A DNA stretch of 64,000 bases from Exserohilum rostratum. Taxonomy: Eukaryota > Ascomycota > Dothideomycetes > Pleosporales > Pleosporaceae. Shown here piece by piece: positions 24,697 to 35,431 of the stretch; positions within the stretch are counted from its first letter, which is position 1; each line of letters begins with the position of its first letter. The notes beneath the pieces are model-generated. The model did no database searches. It was not told the DNA's origin and saw only the letters and a list, made by a program, of their open reading frames with translations. The stretch spans positions 186,001 through 250,000 of the forward strand of contig CP111164.1 in the NCBI GenBank assembly GCA_026367775.1, written 5' to 3'. The translations under genes and the position numbers were made by a program.

Positions 24697-25968
24697 GGTG
24701 TTCTGCGTATGGCCTGAAGGTTGCTAAGGTCCCGAAATAAAGAAATGCGGACCCCAAGTTCTATCTTGAGCGCCGGGTGATCCCTTATAGCAAGCGTGTG
24801 GCGTGGACTCGAGGCGGAAGCAGTGTATCTTGATGGAATGTAATGCAACGGCGAATGAGCGAGCGGGACTGCTGGGCTAGCAGAAACGCCTCGCGGGCGG
24901 GCCGTGACAGGACAGAAGGCGTGGAGTTTGTTAAAGGGTGAGTGGATGACGCCCTTGCCCAGAGGCGTCCAAGAACATGCAGCGTGGGAACCGTTGGCTG
25001 AACCTCTTCAAGCCTAACAGAGTCGAAACAAGCCGTCGCTGGCGCCTCGGAAATGATATTAGAGAGATGAAAATAGTAAAGAGGCGAACAGGCTATCCAG
25101 AGCCACGGCGGCCATACGAGCGCAAAAGAACGAAGAGAAGCGAAACAGGGAGAGCGCAGCACCGCTGCCGATTACCAACGAGTGAAGGAGATGGGCACTG
25201 GAGCCATAACAGTTGAGCGAGAGGAGCAGCCGTCGCACGAAGGCATGGATATGGACGGCAACAACGGTCGGAGTCGAGGAAGCATTGAGCGCCACGCGTT
25301 TTCGCGACGGGTCGTGTGTCAGACTGCGATGACTGCTGGGGTGAAACACGCCTCGCCGGTGCAGCAGCGATCCCAGCCGTGGCACGGACCGTGTTCGCGT
25401 CCCCAGGGCGTGTCGTCGGCGGTGCAGAGGGTGCAGCTGGAGAAAAGGGCTGCTCGAGCTGTTGCTGGGCGGGCCGCCATTGGCCGTGGTAAAAACAGCC
25501 TGAAACGTCCATCCCAATCACGGCGCGCCTATCACCATGTCCCCCCCATATCGCACCCGCCGCAAAGTGCCCAGCTGCTGGCGAGGAGCGTGCGACACGC
25601 ACAATTAAAGAGCATGAACGGTGCACCATGTCAGCTGCCCGTCTGTTAAATTGTTGCCAATAGTGCATTCGTCGTGTCTATTGTCTGCCGGCGCGGCTGC
25701 TCTGCGCCGCGCGAATTATTATCCCTCGACGCCCTCGTCCTCGTCCCCAACTCCCGTCTGCCTCGGCTTTCCTGCATTGTCGCCCGCTGCACATACATGC
25801 GACTCCACAACCCTGCTCACTGTCGCACCGGCGTATCCAGTTCTGCAAACAACCCTCCTCCCGTGACGTCGACATGGGGCCGGCACCGACTCGGGCCTTT
25901 CTCCACGCTTTTTTGGCGGCGATCTTTTGCGATTAGAATTGCATGGCCAAGCTGCCTCAGCTCCACCC
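24697..25968. other. intergenic region upstream of the membrane-protein gene
   Basis: About 1.3 kb lie between the start of the membrane-protein gene and the stop of the U5 snRNP gene, both on the minus strand. Open frames here overlap on both strands and carry no recognisable domain. It is most simply promoter and 5' UTR. Confidence 0.45.
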
Positions 25969-27391
25969 TCACTTGCCCAGCTCTCCCACAATGAGCTTCC
26001 GGTCCGACGAGGCGGAGACCACTAAGAATTGCCAAGTCAGCTTTGTGCTTTGCAGAGACAAACAGAGTGTGAGACTCGAGCGGAACGCCCTCCGCCTGCA
26101 GCTCCCTTGTGTCAGGGCACCTAAACGCAACGTGCGGCCGCACCCGAGACGATTAGGCAAAAGGAATCCAACTTACAAATAGGTTCACCTAGTGGGTGGA
26201 AGCGAACGTCGTTGACGGCTCCTCGGTGGCCCGGCAGCTTGTGCAGCAGTTTTCCTGACCGCGTTTCCCACACGGTCACGCTCTGATCTCCGCCGCCAGC
26301 CGCAATCTTCTCACCCTTGCAATCCCAGCTGGCCTTCAAGAGGTTGCGCTCTTGGCCTGTAGGGGCCCCGTCGTACGTCTGTATGCGTCGGTCTGCGGGT
26401 GCAAACGGCCTCACATCCCATGTCCTGACCGTCGAATCATGTGCATTAGATAGTAGCGTCTGGTTGTCCGGGGACAGTTGCAGCGAAGTAACCGTGTCGG
26501 TGTGACCAATCAATGTGTACGTTACGGCCTGTTTCCGCAGGTCCCAGACTTTGATGTCGTTGTCAATGCCACCGGTGAACAGCTCATTGCCGGCTTCCGC
26601 CAAGCAGATCGCTGTTATGGGAAAGTCGGTCGGAATAAAAGTTACCGCATCTTTCGTTCTTGTGTCCCAGATCTGTCGCTGCTGTCAGCCCAGTCACACA
26701 GTCGCCAAGATGGGGAAACACTTACCCCAATGTAGCCGTCGTCGGAACCGCTCACGAGCATCTCCTCTCCACGCTTGCTCACGTCCATGCAGTTGATAAC
26801 CTCCTCGTGACCTGGATGTCTTCGTATCCTCTCCCCAGTCTCCACGTCCCAACTGGCTAGGTGCATGTCTGCCGAGGCAGAGAAGAGAACTTTGGAGTCA
26901 CGCGACCAATGTAGGTCGAGTACTGCCTGCTTATGACCAGTGAGAATGCCGTAGTTTTCGCATGAGCCGGAGCTGCGCCAGAGCACTATGCATAGTCAGC
27001 GCATGTTTTGCTTGCAAGTTTTGAACAAAACCAAGCTTACATATGGAACGGTCCATAGATCCAGATGCAATGTACTGTCCGGTCGGGTCGAATCGTGCTG
27101 CAAATACTTCTCCCGAGTGGCCTGTCAACTCCATAACTGGAGATTGCAGCGCGCTGGAGCGCGAACCCTACAGTACCTGTCAGCGCACCGCAACCTTCAG
27201 CATTGGTACTTGTGCAAACAGAAAAAAGGTCCTTGGTGGTAACATACCGCTTGTACAAGCGCGCCATTTGCGCCCGAGCTGTTGGCTACAGTTACTGCAG
27301 AGCTTCCTCCAAGATTTGCGTCTGACTTTGTGCGCTTAACCAGCTGGCTTGTGCCAAATGCTTCGTTGGCGGGTCGCTTTTCTCTGGACAT
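25969..27391 (-). CDS. cwf17: U5 snRNP 40-kDa WD-repeat protein (SNRNP40/Cwf17-like)
   Basis: A minus-strand gene of at least five exons encodes a seven-bladed WD40 propeller. The N-terminus (MSREKRPANEAFG) is short and basic. Blades are visible as MELTGHSGEVFAARFDPTGQ, LTGHKQAVLDLHWSRDSKV, HPGHEEVINCMDVS, GGIDNDIKVWDLR, GHTDTVTSLQLSPDNQTLL and LPGHRGAVNDVRFHP. The last strand is supplied by a small terminal exon that restores ILVSASSDRKLIVGELGK through a TTCTTAG acceptor near 26028; without it the last blade would be incomplete. Order and spacing match the U5 snRNP 40-kDa spliceosome component rather than generic WD proteins. The gene is divergent from BET3 with 274 bp between the start codons. 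Confidence 0.88.
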
Positions 27392-27665
27392 GGTGGTATT
27401 TGTGTGGCGGTCTGGATTTGGTGGTGGAGTATTCGGCGTCGTCGCGTCTAGGTGGTAGTAGCTCGTAAACTTTCGTCCAAAGGCAGATCTGCGCCAAGAG
27501 ATGTACGCTCCACCGAGCTAGGTACGCTCCTCCGCATGCTCCCCCCGACGCCGACTACACACGACTCGAACGTAGCAACCTCACAAATCACCGTACCCCG
27601 CGTTTCTACAATCTTGCCTCCCCGCCAAACCGGTTGGCTTGCGCAAATCAAGACCAGAGTGAACC
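27392..27665. promoter_or_regulatory. bidirectional promoter, U5-40K / BET3
   Basis: This 274-bp interval separates the two divergent start codons. It contains no other gene and must carry both promoters. Confidence 0.5.
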
Positions 27666-28466
27666 ATGTCTTCGTCTACCAAAGCGGCCCGCATGGGCGA
27701 GGAGTGAGCTCCACATGTCTAGCAACTGCTTTACGATGCGCTAATACATGTCAGAGTATGGAAGTAAGCCTCGCACATGACTGAATGCGTTTCCCGGCTC
27801 TGACCATGCAAGAACACGGGTCGATAAGGTCAGCGCCGAGCTGGTCACCCTTACGTACGGAACAATCGTCGCTCAACTATGCAAAGACTACGAATACAAC
27901 TACCCAGACGTCAACAAGCAGCTGGAGCGCATGGGGTATAATATCGGCATACGGCTGATTGAAGACTTTCTTGCAAAATCAAGTGCACCTGCTTGCACCA
28001 ACTTTCGAGAGGTTGCTGAGATGATCTCAAAGGTAGCCATATCAAGCCAGGGATGGATTGTTCGCAAGCTCATGCGCATACACAGGTCGGCTTTAAGATC
28101 TTCCTCAACATCACGCCAACCATCTCCAATTGGTCTAGCGACAACAAGCAGTTCTCGCTCATTTTTGAAGAGAACCCACTTGCCGATTTCGTCGAGTTAC
28201 CCGATGACGGCCGCGCGCAGGACGAACTGTGGTTCTCGAACATACTAGTGGGTGTACTGCGGGGCGCATTGGAGATGGTATGTACCGAATGGGGCTATAC
28301 AGTGCCGTGACGTTGCTTGTAAACGATATGCTCATAACTGAACTAGGTACATATGCAAGTCGAGGCACACTTTGTTAGTGATGTCCTGCGAGGCAACGAC
28401 ACTACCGAGATGAGGATATCGTTGGTCCGCTACATTGACGATGAGATGCCACCGGATGATGAGTAG
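27666..28466 (+). CDS. BET3: TRAPP complex subunit Bet3 (TRAPPC3)
   Basis: Five exons (27666-27703, 27755-27763, 27813-28032, 28086-28277, 28347-28466) give a 192-residue protein. The second exon is only nine bases long and encodes part of the segment GEEVWKTRVDKV. The core reads SAELVTLTYGTIVAQLCKDYE, then MGYNIGIRLIEDFLAKS and NPLADFVELPDDG, and it has VLRGALEMV near the end. The Cys in the SAPACTNF segment corresponds to the conserved palmitoylated Cys of Bet3. The protein is a core subunit of the TRAPP Rab-GEF complexes that act in ER-to-Golgi tethering. All exon phases join in frame and the length is normal for the family. Confidence 0.93.
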
Positions 28467-29741
28467 AGATGGGGGGCTCAGGCGCAAAGAGGGGACACGG
28501 TTCCATGAAGTCTTGGGCACGCGCAGTGTGGATGATTCTACAGTAGTGATTCCACCAACGAGGCAGCGATGGTGCGCATGGCGACATGCGCCATATAATT
28601 GCACACCGCCACCATGGTAGTCGTCGAATCGACACAAGAAGACAGGCAACACTTGGCACAAGATCAGGTGCATTGCAACAGATAGAATTGCACGTTAGTA
28701 GGCGGTCAGCGAGGTGAATGAGGGCACAATTGCACACACTGGGCGCAATTGCACGACCACGACCGACGCAGGTAGGCAATTGAGTGCAGAAAAGGGGCCC
28801 TGTTGTTTGCACGTGCGTGAATGTTGTGAGTAGTGCGCATGCAGAGCGGATTGAGTGAAAACGCACCGCCGACCAGGGCGCCGACCCGGGTGCCCGCCGG
28901 CCAGCAAGGTGTATGTGATATGTGCTGGAGCAGTTGGCGTCGTCGACCTGTCAAGGTCGCGTTAGATGCCCCACCACCAACCCAACCTCCTCGCATGGCA
29001 GGCAGAGGCACGGCGATGCGGTGGCCGTCACGACACCTGGGGCGGCGACAATGGCGAGCGTCGTGAGCAGGCAGCGGCGGGCGAAAAGCAAACATGCAGA
29101 GGGAGTTTTTTTGCACGCGTGCTGCTGGGCCCGGGGAGGCTGGTGCGAGGGCAAAGTCTAATAATACTCGAATCACGTGGCCGCGACTTGGCGCAGCTCA
29201 GTGAGCGGCCGCTCTTCCCCTCGATCCGGGGGGCGTCACAAACTTCCCACGACCTGTCCACTGTTCAACTGAGCCCTCTTCTCCAGACGCGCTCCATCGC
29301 GTAGGCGTTAACCGGTCGTTGTTGTCGTGATCACATTTCTTGGCAGCCTCCGTGCAGCGCGCCGCTGAGATCCCCCTCTCAAAGTCCTTCCTTCACGCTA
29401 ACCCCCGTCCCATACCGTGCATCAGCCGCCGCCTTTTCCATCGCGACACCAGTGTCGCTACCCTTTCTCGGCAACCATCTATCCCACCGGGCCACCACTT
29501 TTGCGCGACCGCAGCTCGCCGTGACCGTCTCAGCACAGCAGGGTCCTGGCACGCCGCTCCGGCTCCGGCTCCGATCCCCCGTGGCGACGACGTCCCATGC
29601 TGGTGTAGTCTCTCACTCCAGCACCGAGGTGCACGACTTACATCGCGTCTGCTGCTGCCACCACCACCATCGCGCACCCATCGCTAACCCCCCACCACAC
29701 GTCCTGCGCCTGACGCACCCGCTCCCCCACGCATCGTCGCG
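28467..29741. promoter_or_regulatory. SomA upstream region with repeated AATTGCAC motifs
   Basis: This 1.27-kb region lies between BET3 and the SomA start codon. The octamer AATTGCAC occurs four times at 28597, 28686, 28728 and 28747 (start positions), all within 160 bp and in the same orientation. The remainder is GC-rich and ends in a C/T-rich stretch just before the ATG, consistent with a long 5' UTR. Open frames here have no recognisable domain. Confidence 0.45.
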
Positions 29742-32152
29742 ATGCAGAACCAACAACAGCAGATGGCGCAGATGGCGGCCATGAATGCCAACAACGGCGC
29801 CGTCGACGGCACCCCCATTATGCGCAACATGGCGCAACCGGGCGGCAAAGGCACCGACCCCACCGAGAAGCTCAACACGTACATTTACGATTACTTTCTG
29901 CGGAACAAGCACCTGAACCTCGCGCGCGCCATGCTCGAGTGCGACATGAAGATGGCCACGGAGAAGGCCAGTCCCAACAACAAGATGAACGGCGCCGACG
30001 GAATGGACCAGATAGACGACCTGCCCGCGCCCTCGCTGCCCCCCAACCAGGCCGCCGACAATTCCTTTCTGCTCGACTGGTGGGTGCAGTTCTGGGACAT
30101 TTACACGGCCACCAAGCCTCGCAGTACCGCTTCTAAGAACGCGATCCAATATGTGAGCCATAATCGGGTATGTGACAAGCTTACGCGCACACACAGACAC
30201 ATGCACATGAGGCAGGGCACTGACCCGGCTTACAGAATCTCGGCCATTTGCAAAACGAGCAGCGAAACCAGCGCATGATGATGAACAATCCTATGAATGC
30301 GCAATATCAGCAGATGATGAGAAACGGCGCCATGACCAACGGCAACCAGACCGACCTGAAGCGGGCTGCAGCCATGAACAACAACCGACCGTATGTATTC
30401 CACGACTTCATCTTGCTCTTGTTGTGAAATTGCATTGGCTAACGCGCAGCAGCGCCGGCAACCCCATGGCAGGCATGCAGCCCATGAAGGGCCCCGGCAT
30501 GATGGCGGCGCAGATGCAGCGGGACGGCTCAGGCATGGATATGAGCGGCCAGCGCCCAAACTCGCCCGGATCCAACGAGAATGCCCCGTCCCCAAACAAG
30601 CGCCCGCGCGTTGATGGTACGTCATTTGCTGGACCCTTGTGGAGTATTCAAGCTAACGGACAATGTCACACAGGTGGTATGAACACTGGTAACATGCCCA
30701 ACAACCAGTTCAACGAGTTCATGCCGCAAGGCCCAGGTGCGCAGCAGAAGAACATCGAGGTATATGCCCAAAGCCTGGCCCATCAACACAGAGTGGCAAT
30801 GAGTAACACTTCGTCCCCCCAGGGTATGAACTCTGGCGTCCAAGGCTCTCCAATGGCCCAGCCCGGCCTTGAAGGTCAAGAGAACCTCTTTACTGGTAAC
30901 GGGCCACGACCCGGCAACATGCCCGCCAACCCTCCAGGCGCACCCCAGCAGGGCAACCACGCGCTGCAGGACTACCAGATGCAGCTCATGCTTCTCGAAC
31001 AGCAGAACAAGAAGCGATTACTCATGGCGCGACAAGAGCAAGATAACCAGTCTGGCCATCCACAGCAAGGTGTCATGGGCGCCCCGGGTTTTGGGACCGC
31101 CATGTCACCACAAGGTAGTAGAGCTGGCGGACCATCGCCCAACCCTGCCGAACAGATGAAGCGCGGCACGCCAAAGCTGGGTCAGCAGAACCTTCCAGGC
31201 TCACCCATGCCTGAGGGAATCATGGGACAGCAGCGTGGATCTCCTGCGCCAAACATGAACTTTGATCCTAGCTTGGCACCTCCGGGAATGCCTCCGCAAT
31301 TCTACCCTCAGGGCATGCCTCAAAACGGACCCATGGGCATGCGCCCCCCAAGCTCACATCCACAGCCTCCCAACTTTAACGGCCAGCAGATGACGAATGC
31401 ACAAATGGAGGCCATACGCAACGGTCAGATGCAACAGAATGGCTGGCGTGGCGGGCCTCAGCCCGGTATGATGCCAGGCGGACAGCAAATGGGAGGGCCT
31501 ATGGGCCAAAACCCACAGCAGCGCCAGCAAATGCCACCACCCCCAGCGCCCACGAACGAACAACCACGACCCGAGCCCTCTCCGTCACAGTCCAACCCGA
31601 ACCCACCGACGCCGTCGCAAACCAACAAGGCTAACCCAAAGAAGAAGCCTACAAAGGACAATAAGGTAAAGTTTCTAATTTCCGCTCCACCCTTGAGCAA
31701 CATTGATGTTGATTGTAGAAGCCCGCAAACAAGAAAGGGGCGAATACAGGTGCGACTCCAGCAGCAACAAACGGCGAAGAGCCTCCTACACCGACGTCTT
31801 CGACTCCCGTGGCTCCAATCACGCCAGTCCACAAGCAGTCCTTCAACCAGGGACAAAACGGTCAGCCGCAGCAACCTGTGCAACCGCCAGCGCCTACCGA
31901 CCAGCCCATGGACAACAATGGAGGTCCTCCATTTGGCAGTATTGATCCTGATGTGGGTTTCTCCTTTTGATCTTGTCCAATATACACTTGCTAACGTGAT
32001 AAAAGCCCAATGGCTTTGACCTTGGCCTCAACTTCCCCGACGACGGCGGCGCGCTCGAGACTTTCGACTTTGACTCCTTTTTGCATACTGGCGACAACGA
32101 CGGTCTTGGCAACTTTGGCGACTTCGATTTTGCCGGTACAACAGAAGTATAG
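29742..32152 (+). CDS. somA: LisH-domain transcriptional regulator, SomA/Flo8/Som1-like
   Basis: Six exons (29742-30167, 30236-30390, 30450-30616, 30674-31665, 31719-31952, 32006-32152) encode 706 residues. A LisH domain lies at about residues 45-75 (EKLNTYIYDYFLRNKHLNLAR), followed by the conserved FLLDWWVQFWDIYTA segment. The middle is a very long Gln/Pro/Met/Asn-rich region, and the protein ends in an acidic, Phe-rich tail (FDFDSFLHTGDNDGLGNFGDF) that resembles an activation domain. This layout is that of the SomA/Som1/Flo8 family, which acts with PtaB/Ldb1-type partners downstream of cAMP-PKA to control adhesion, conidiation and virulence in other fungi. Those roles are family knowledge, not shown here. 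Confidence 0.88.
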
Positions 32153-34116
32153 CCCAAGCCCGAGCCTTGTTGAGGACCACGTGTCATCGTTGCGGTGGTG
32201 GTGGTGGCTGGCAGGTTGGTTGGTGGCTTTTGAAAACAAAATCGTTCCATATACCCGTGTCTTTATCGACCCTCTCGATCGCTTTCTATCTCTTGTCCGG
32301 AGCATAACGGAGCTGGCTTGGGGTTTTGGAAACTTCGGTTGGCCTCTTGTTTTGTTATTAACTCTTGGGTATCAGGGGCGTTTCTCGACTTGTTTCAATT
32401 TACTGTGCTGACGCGCTTCATTATTATTTCCTTTTTACCTTTGCTTTGCAAAATCCTTTTTCTTTTTCTGTTCTGGTTTCTGTATCCCAGCCCCCCCTCA
32501 TCTTGCGAGACTCTATCTCTCCCACAGATATCGCTACCGATACTACTACATCTACTGCTGCTCTCTCTCTCCTGGTTATCCCATCACCAGATACCTCTCC
32601 TAAGTGCTTTCTCCGACCTACCTACCCATCTACCTACAACCCCCCTTTTTTCTTATCTGTTCTTGCAATCACTACTTTGTCTACTCGCTTGTCCTTTTTT
32701 ATTATTATTGATTGAGTTTCCTGAGGAAAGATGCTTTTATGATTTTTGAGGAGGATGCGATGGAAGTAAAGAAGAGGCTTTAAGAAGGAAAGTTGAAGGC
32801 GTGGAAGTGGAGGTGGAGTGCTATACCATATTCTTGTTTCTTTGGTTTCGATTGATTGATTGATGGATTGAGTGGATGGCAGGAAGGATACGTGTGTAAA
32901 GAGTCTTTTTTTTTGAATTCTTTCTTTTTCACCTCTCTCTGCTCTTGTTCCTGTTACTGCTGGAAATGACTTAATGCCTGAATATTTTTGCTTGGGAGTA
33001 CTCGTGTGTGTATGTGAGTGCTTTGATCAGTGTGAGATGTGTGTGTGACACGTGATATCGTATATGAGTGAGATGGTAAGATTTAGGCCGAGGGTACCCT
33101 TATTGTGTTAAAAAGAAGAGACAAGCAGTGATGCGGTGGCGAGTATTAGTGATGCTTGCCGTTGTCGGAACTATGTTGATGTGACTACGTTGACAGAAGA
33201 CATGAATGCGCGTTCGTCTACTTGGTCATGTGATTTTGACGCGCCGACGCAGCCATTTTCCACAACGCAGTAGAGTACACAATATTAGACACAGGAAGGT
33301 ACTATACCACCTACCATTATACACAGTAAATGTGTAGCTATAGCCCATTCGTCTACAACTCCTCATTTTGTTTCTTTATTGTGTGATGAACGCTTCTATT
33401 AGTGTATGGGAAAGTCACGAGGATGGTGTGTTGCTTTACTGAAGAGATCTAGATGAAAAAGAAAAGCCCCGAGAAACGCTTCCTCTCGTAGTAAGATGGC
33501 TAGAGTTGTAACAAGACGGCTAGGAAGGTACGTAAGATCTACTTGATAAGGTATGAGAGTGGAGTCAATCAACCAGCTCCCTACCAGACGCTTAGCGCGG
33601 CTGCTCCCCCCTCCCCCTTTCGCTACACCTTCCTATCTTCTAGACTGCACTGAAAAATTTACTCACTATCTCTTTTTGTGCTGTGATATGCCGTTTCTGC
33701 CATAGTATGTGATATGTTATACATTAGCGCAGATCGATGAGTAATCATTTCTCAGAGCGATCGAAGATTGAAATGCTCTCACATGTACCGTGTATCTGTC
33801 TGGTTGGAAAACGCTCTCAAAATCGGAGTGGGAGGCCATTGAGTTCTCATATTCTCACAACCATGGCTTGAATACCTGAATATTCTATCTTGGTAAGTGA
33901 CATAAATTGATCTTAGACCATCGTTGATGTTGTCTTTGGCAGTTGTCGCATTAATTCATAATATATACGGACATAAGAAATGCAACTCTAACAAAGAAAG
34001 AGAAAAAGTTGCAAATCTAGATACATGATAAGAAAACAAATGTCAATGCATAGATATGTACTCCCTCTCTTCACGTAGTAGTTTGAGACACCTCGCTCCT
34101 ACAACCTCTTCTGCGC
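32153..34116. other. intergenic region with 3' UTRs and a dispersed-repeat copy
   Basis: The first 600 bp after the SomA stop are pyrimidine-rich and resemble a long 3' UTR. The remainder is A/T-rich. A segment at about 33230-33330 is related to one at about 53818-53915 (listed separately). I see no supported gene. Confidence 0.5.
33230..33330 (+). repeat. degenerate dispersed repeat, family A copy 1
   Basis: This segment shares GACGCAGCC, then TTTTCCACAAC-like and AGTAGA blocks and an AAGGTAC block with 53818-53915, in the same order and orientation. Many differences between the copies are transitions, which fits an old transposable-element remnant degraded by repeat-induced point mutation, but I did not compute an alignment score. 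Confidence 0.5.
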
Positions 34117-35431
34117 TTACGGCTGCTCCAGCCATTGCGGTGTAGAAACCGGATGTCCTGCATGCATCGAATCTCTCTTCGCGTTGTTTCGCTCAGCCAG
34201 CTCTACTACAGAAGGATAGGCCCACTCCTGTGAGTTTATACCACCAATCCGAGCGCCAGATTGTTGATAACGGCAGAACTCCTTAGCAGTAGTGTTTCTG
34301 CTCCCAGAAACCTTTGCGGTGAGGTCTCCGAGCCGGTAGCGTGGGTCGCTTAGGTGCCACGTGATGTATCCTAACGTCAAGTCAATTTCCTGTGGGCATA
34401 GGGGGTATCGATAGCAAACATGTATTTGCAGAACTCACCATGGCAGAACTTCATCAACGCATCCCTAACACTCTCATCCTTATCCGCATATACCTCGACA
34501 ATCTGCTCCGCAGTGGAGATACAGTCCTTCGCCAGCTTCTCGAGTGCTTCAACCATGGTGCTCCGGTCACAAGTCGCATAGTTTTTAACAAGCGAAATCT
34601 GACCACGTGGCTCATCCCACTCCTTGAAGAAGGAAAGCAGGTCGTTGATAAACATTGTCCAGTTTTCTGCATGTGCGATCGCGCTCGTGATTTCTCTGAA
34701 TTGAGATTTTTCATCGAAATGCTCTTTCGTGAAAAGGGCGGCGCCGACATTTTGTCCGAGACCGTTCAAGCGGCGGAGATAATTTGGATAGTTGTGGGCG
34801 CCCGGGTAGCCGTGGAAGTTGTACTGCTCAATCCAGCACCCCTGAAAGACTGGTCCGTGTCAGCCAAGTATCTTAAAGTTTGGTAAGGAACAGAATCTGG
34901 CAACTTACAATCTACAGTGCTACGAACAATGTTCAGCTGGCAGTAAGGACCGTAGTATTGCAGGAGAAGAGGCAATGATTCATTCACCATTTGCCACCAA
35001 GAGTGCTGCTGTGGTCGTCCCGCCACAAGATCATTGTAAAATGTTTCCATGGTCTTCTCAGGCTGGTCGGTGCTGTCATCAAGTAGAAGCGTATAGTTGA
35101 AATGAATCGCCAACTCGGCCATGTTATCTGGGTCCATCCGCGGCCAGCAACTGACCACCATGGCAACGACTGTTTGGATGCCAGCTTGTAGTGCTTTGGG
35201 CCTAGCTTTTATGAGTTTCTGTTGCTTCGGTTGGGCAAAGTGTTGTGCTGTTTTTGTGTAAACGTAGTGTAGGTTGCGAACCCGCTCCTCCCGTGTGCAA
35301 TAGTTTTTGTCATCATACTTCATGATTTTCAGGAATCGTACCACGACATCGAGATAGAAGTCGGTAGGGAAATTCTCGATGCACAGGTTGTCATTCTCGG
35401 GGATGCTCCAGGTTGGCGTTTCGGTCGGCAT
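34117..35431 (-). CDS. tri5: sesquiterpene cyclase, trichodiene-synthase-like
   Basis: Three exons (34909-35431, 34439-34849, 34117-34370; introns of 59 and 68 bp) give 395 residues, the usual length for this family. The first metal-binding motif is DDSTD at 118-122, the unusual Asp-rich form typical of trichodiene synthases. The second (NSE) motif is NDLLSFFKE at 243-251, and a DPRYRL segment carries the conserved Arg-Tyr pair. Trichodiene synthase cyclises farnesyl diphosphate to trichodiene, the first committed step of trichothecene biosynthesis in Fusarium and relatives; longiborneol synthases belong to the same wider group. No other trichothecene gene (P450, acetyltransferase, regulator) is in the window. 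The product is therefore inferred. Active-site motifs are intact and I see no frameshift. Confidence 0.87.

Noticed and set aside
29613..30206. A 197-codon minus-strand open frame
   Set aside because: It is antisense to SomA exon 1, which carries the LisH domain on the plus strand.
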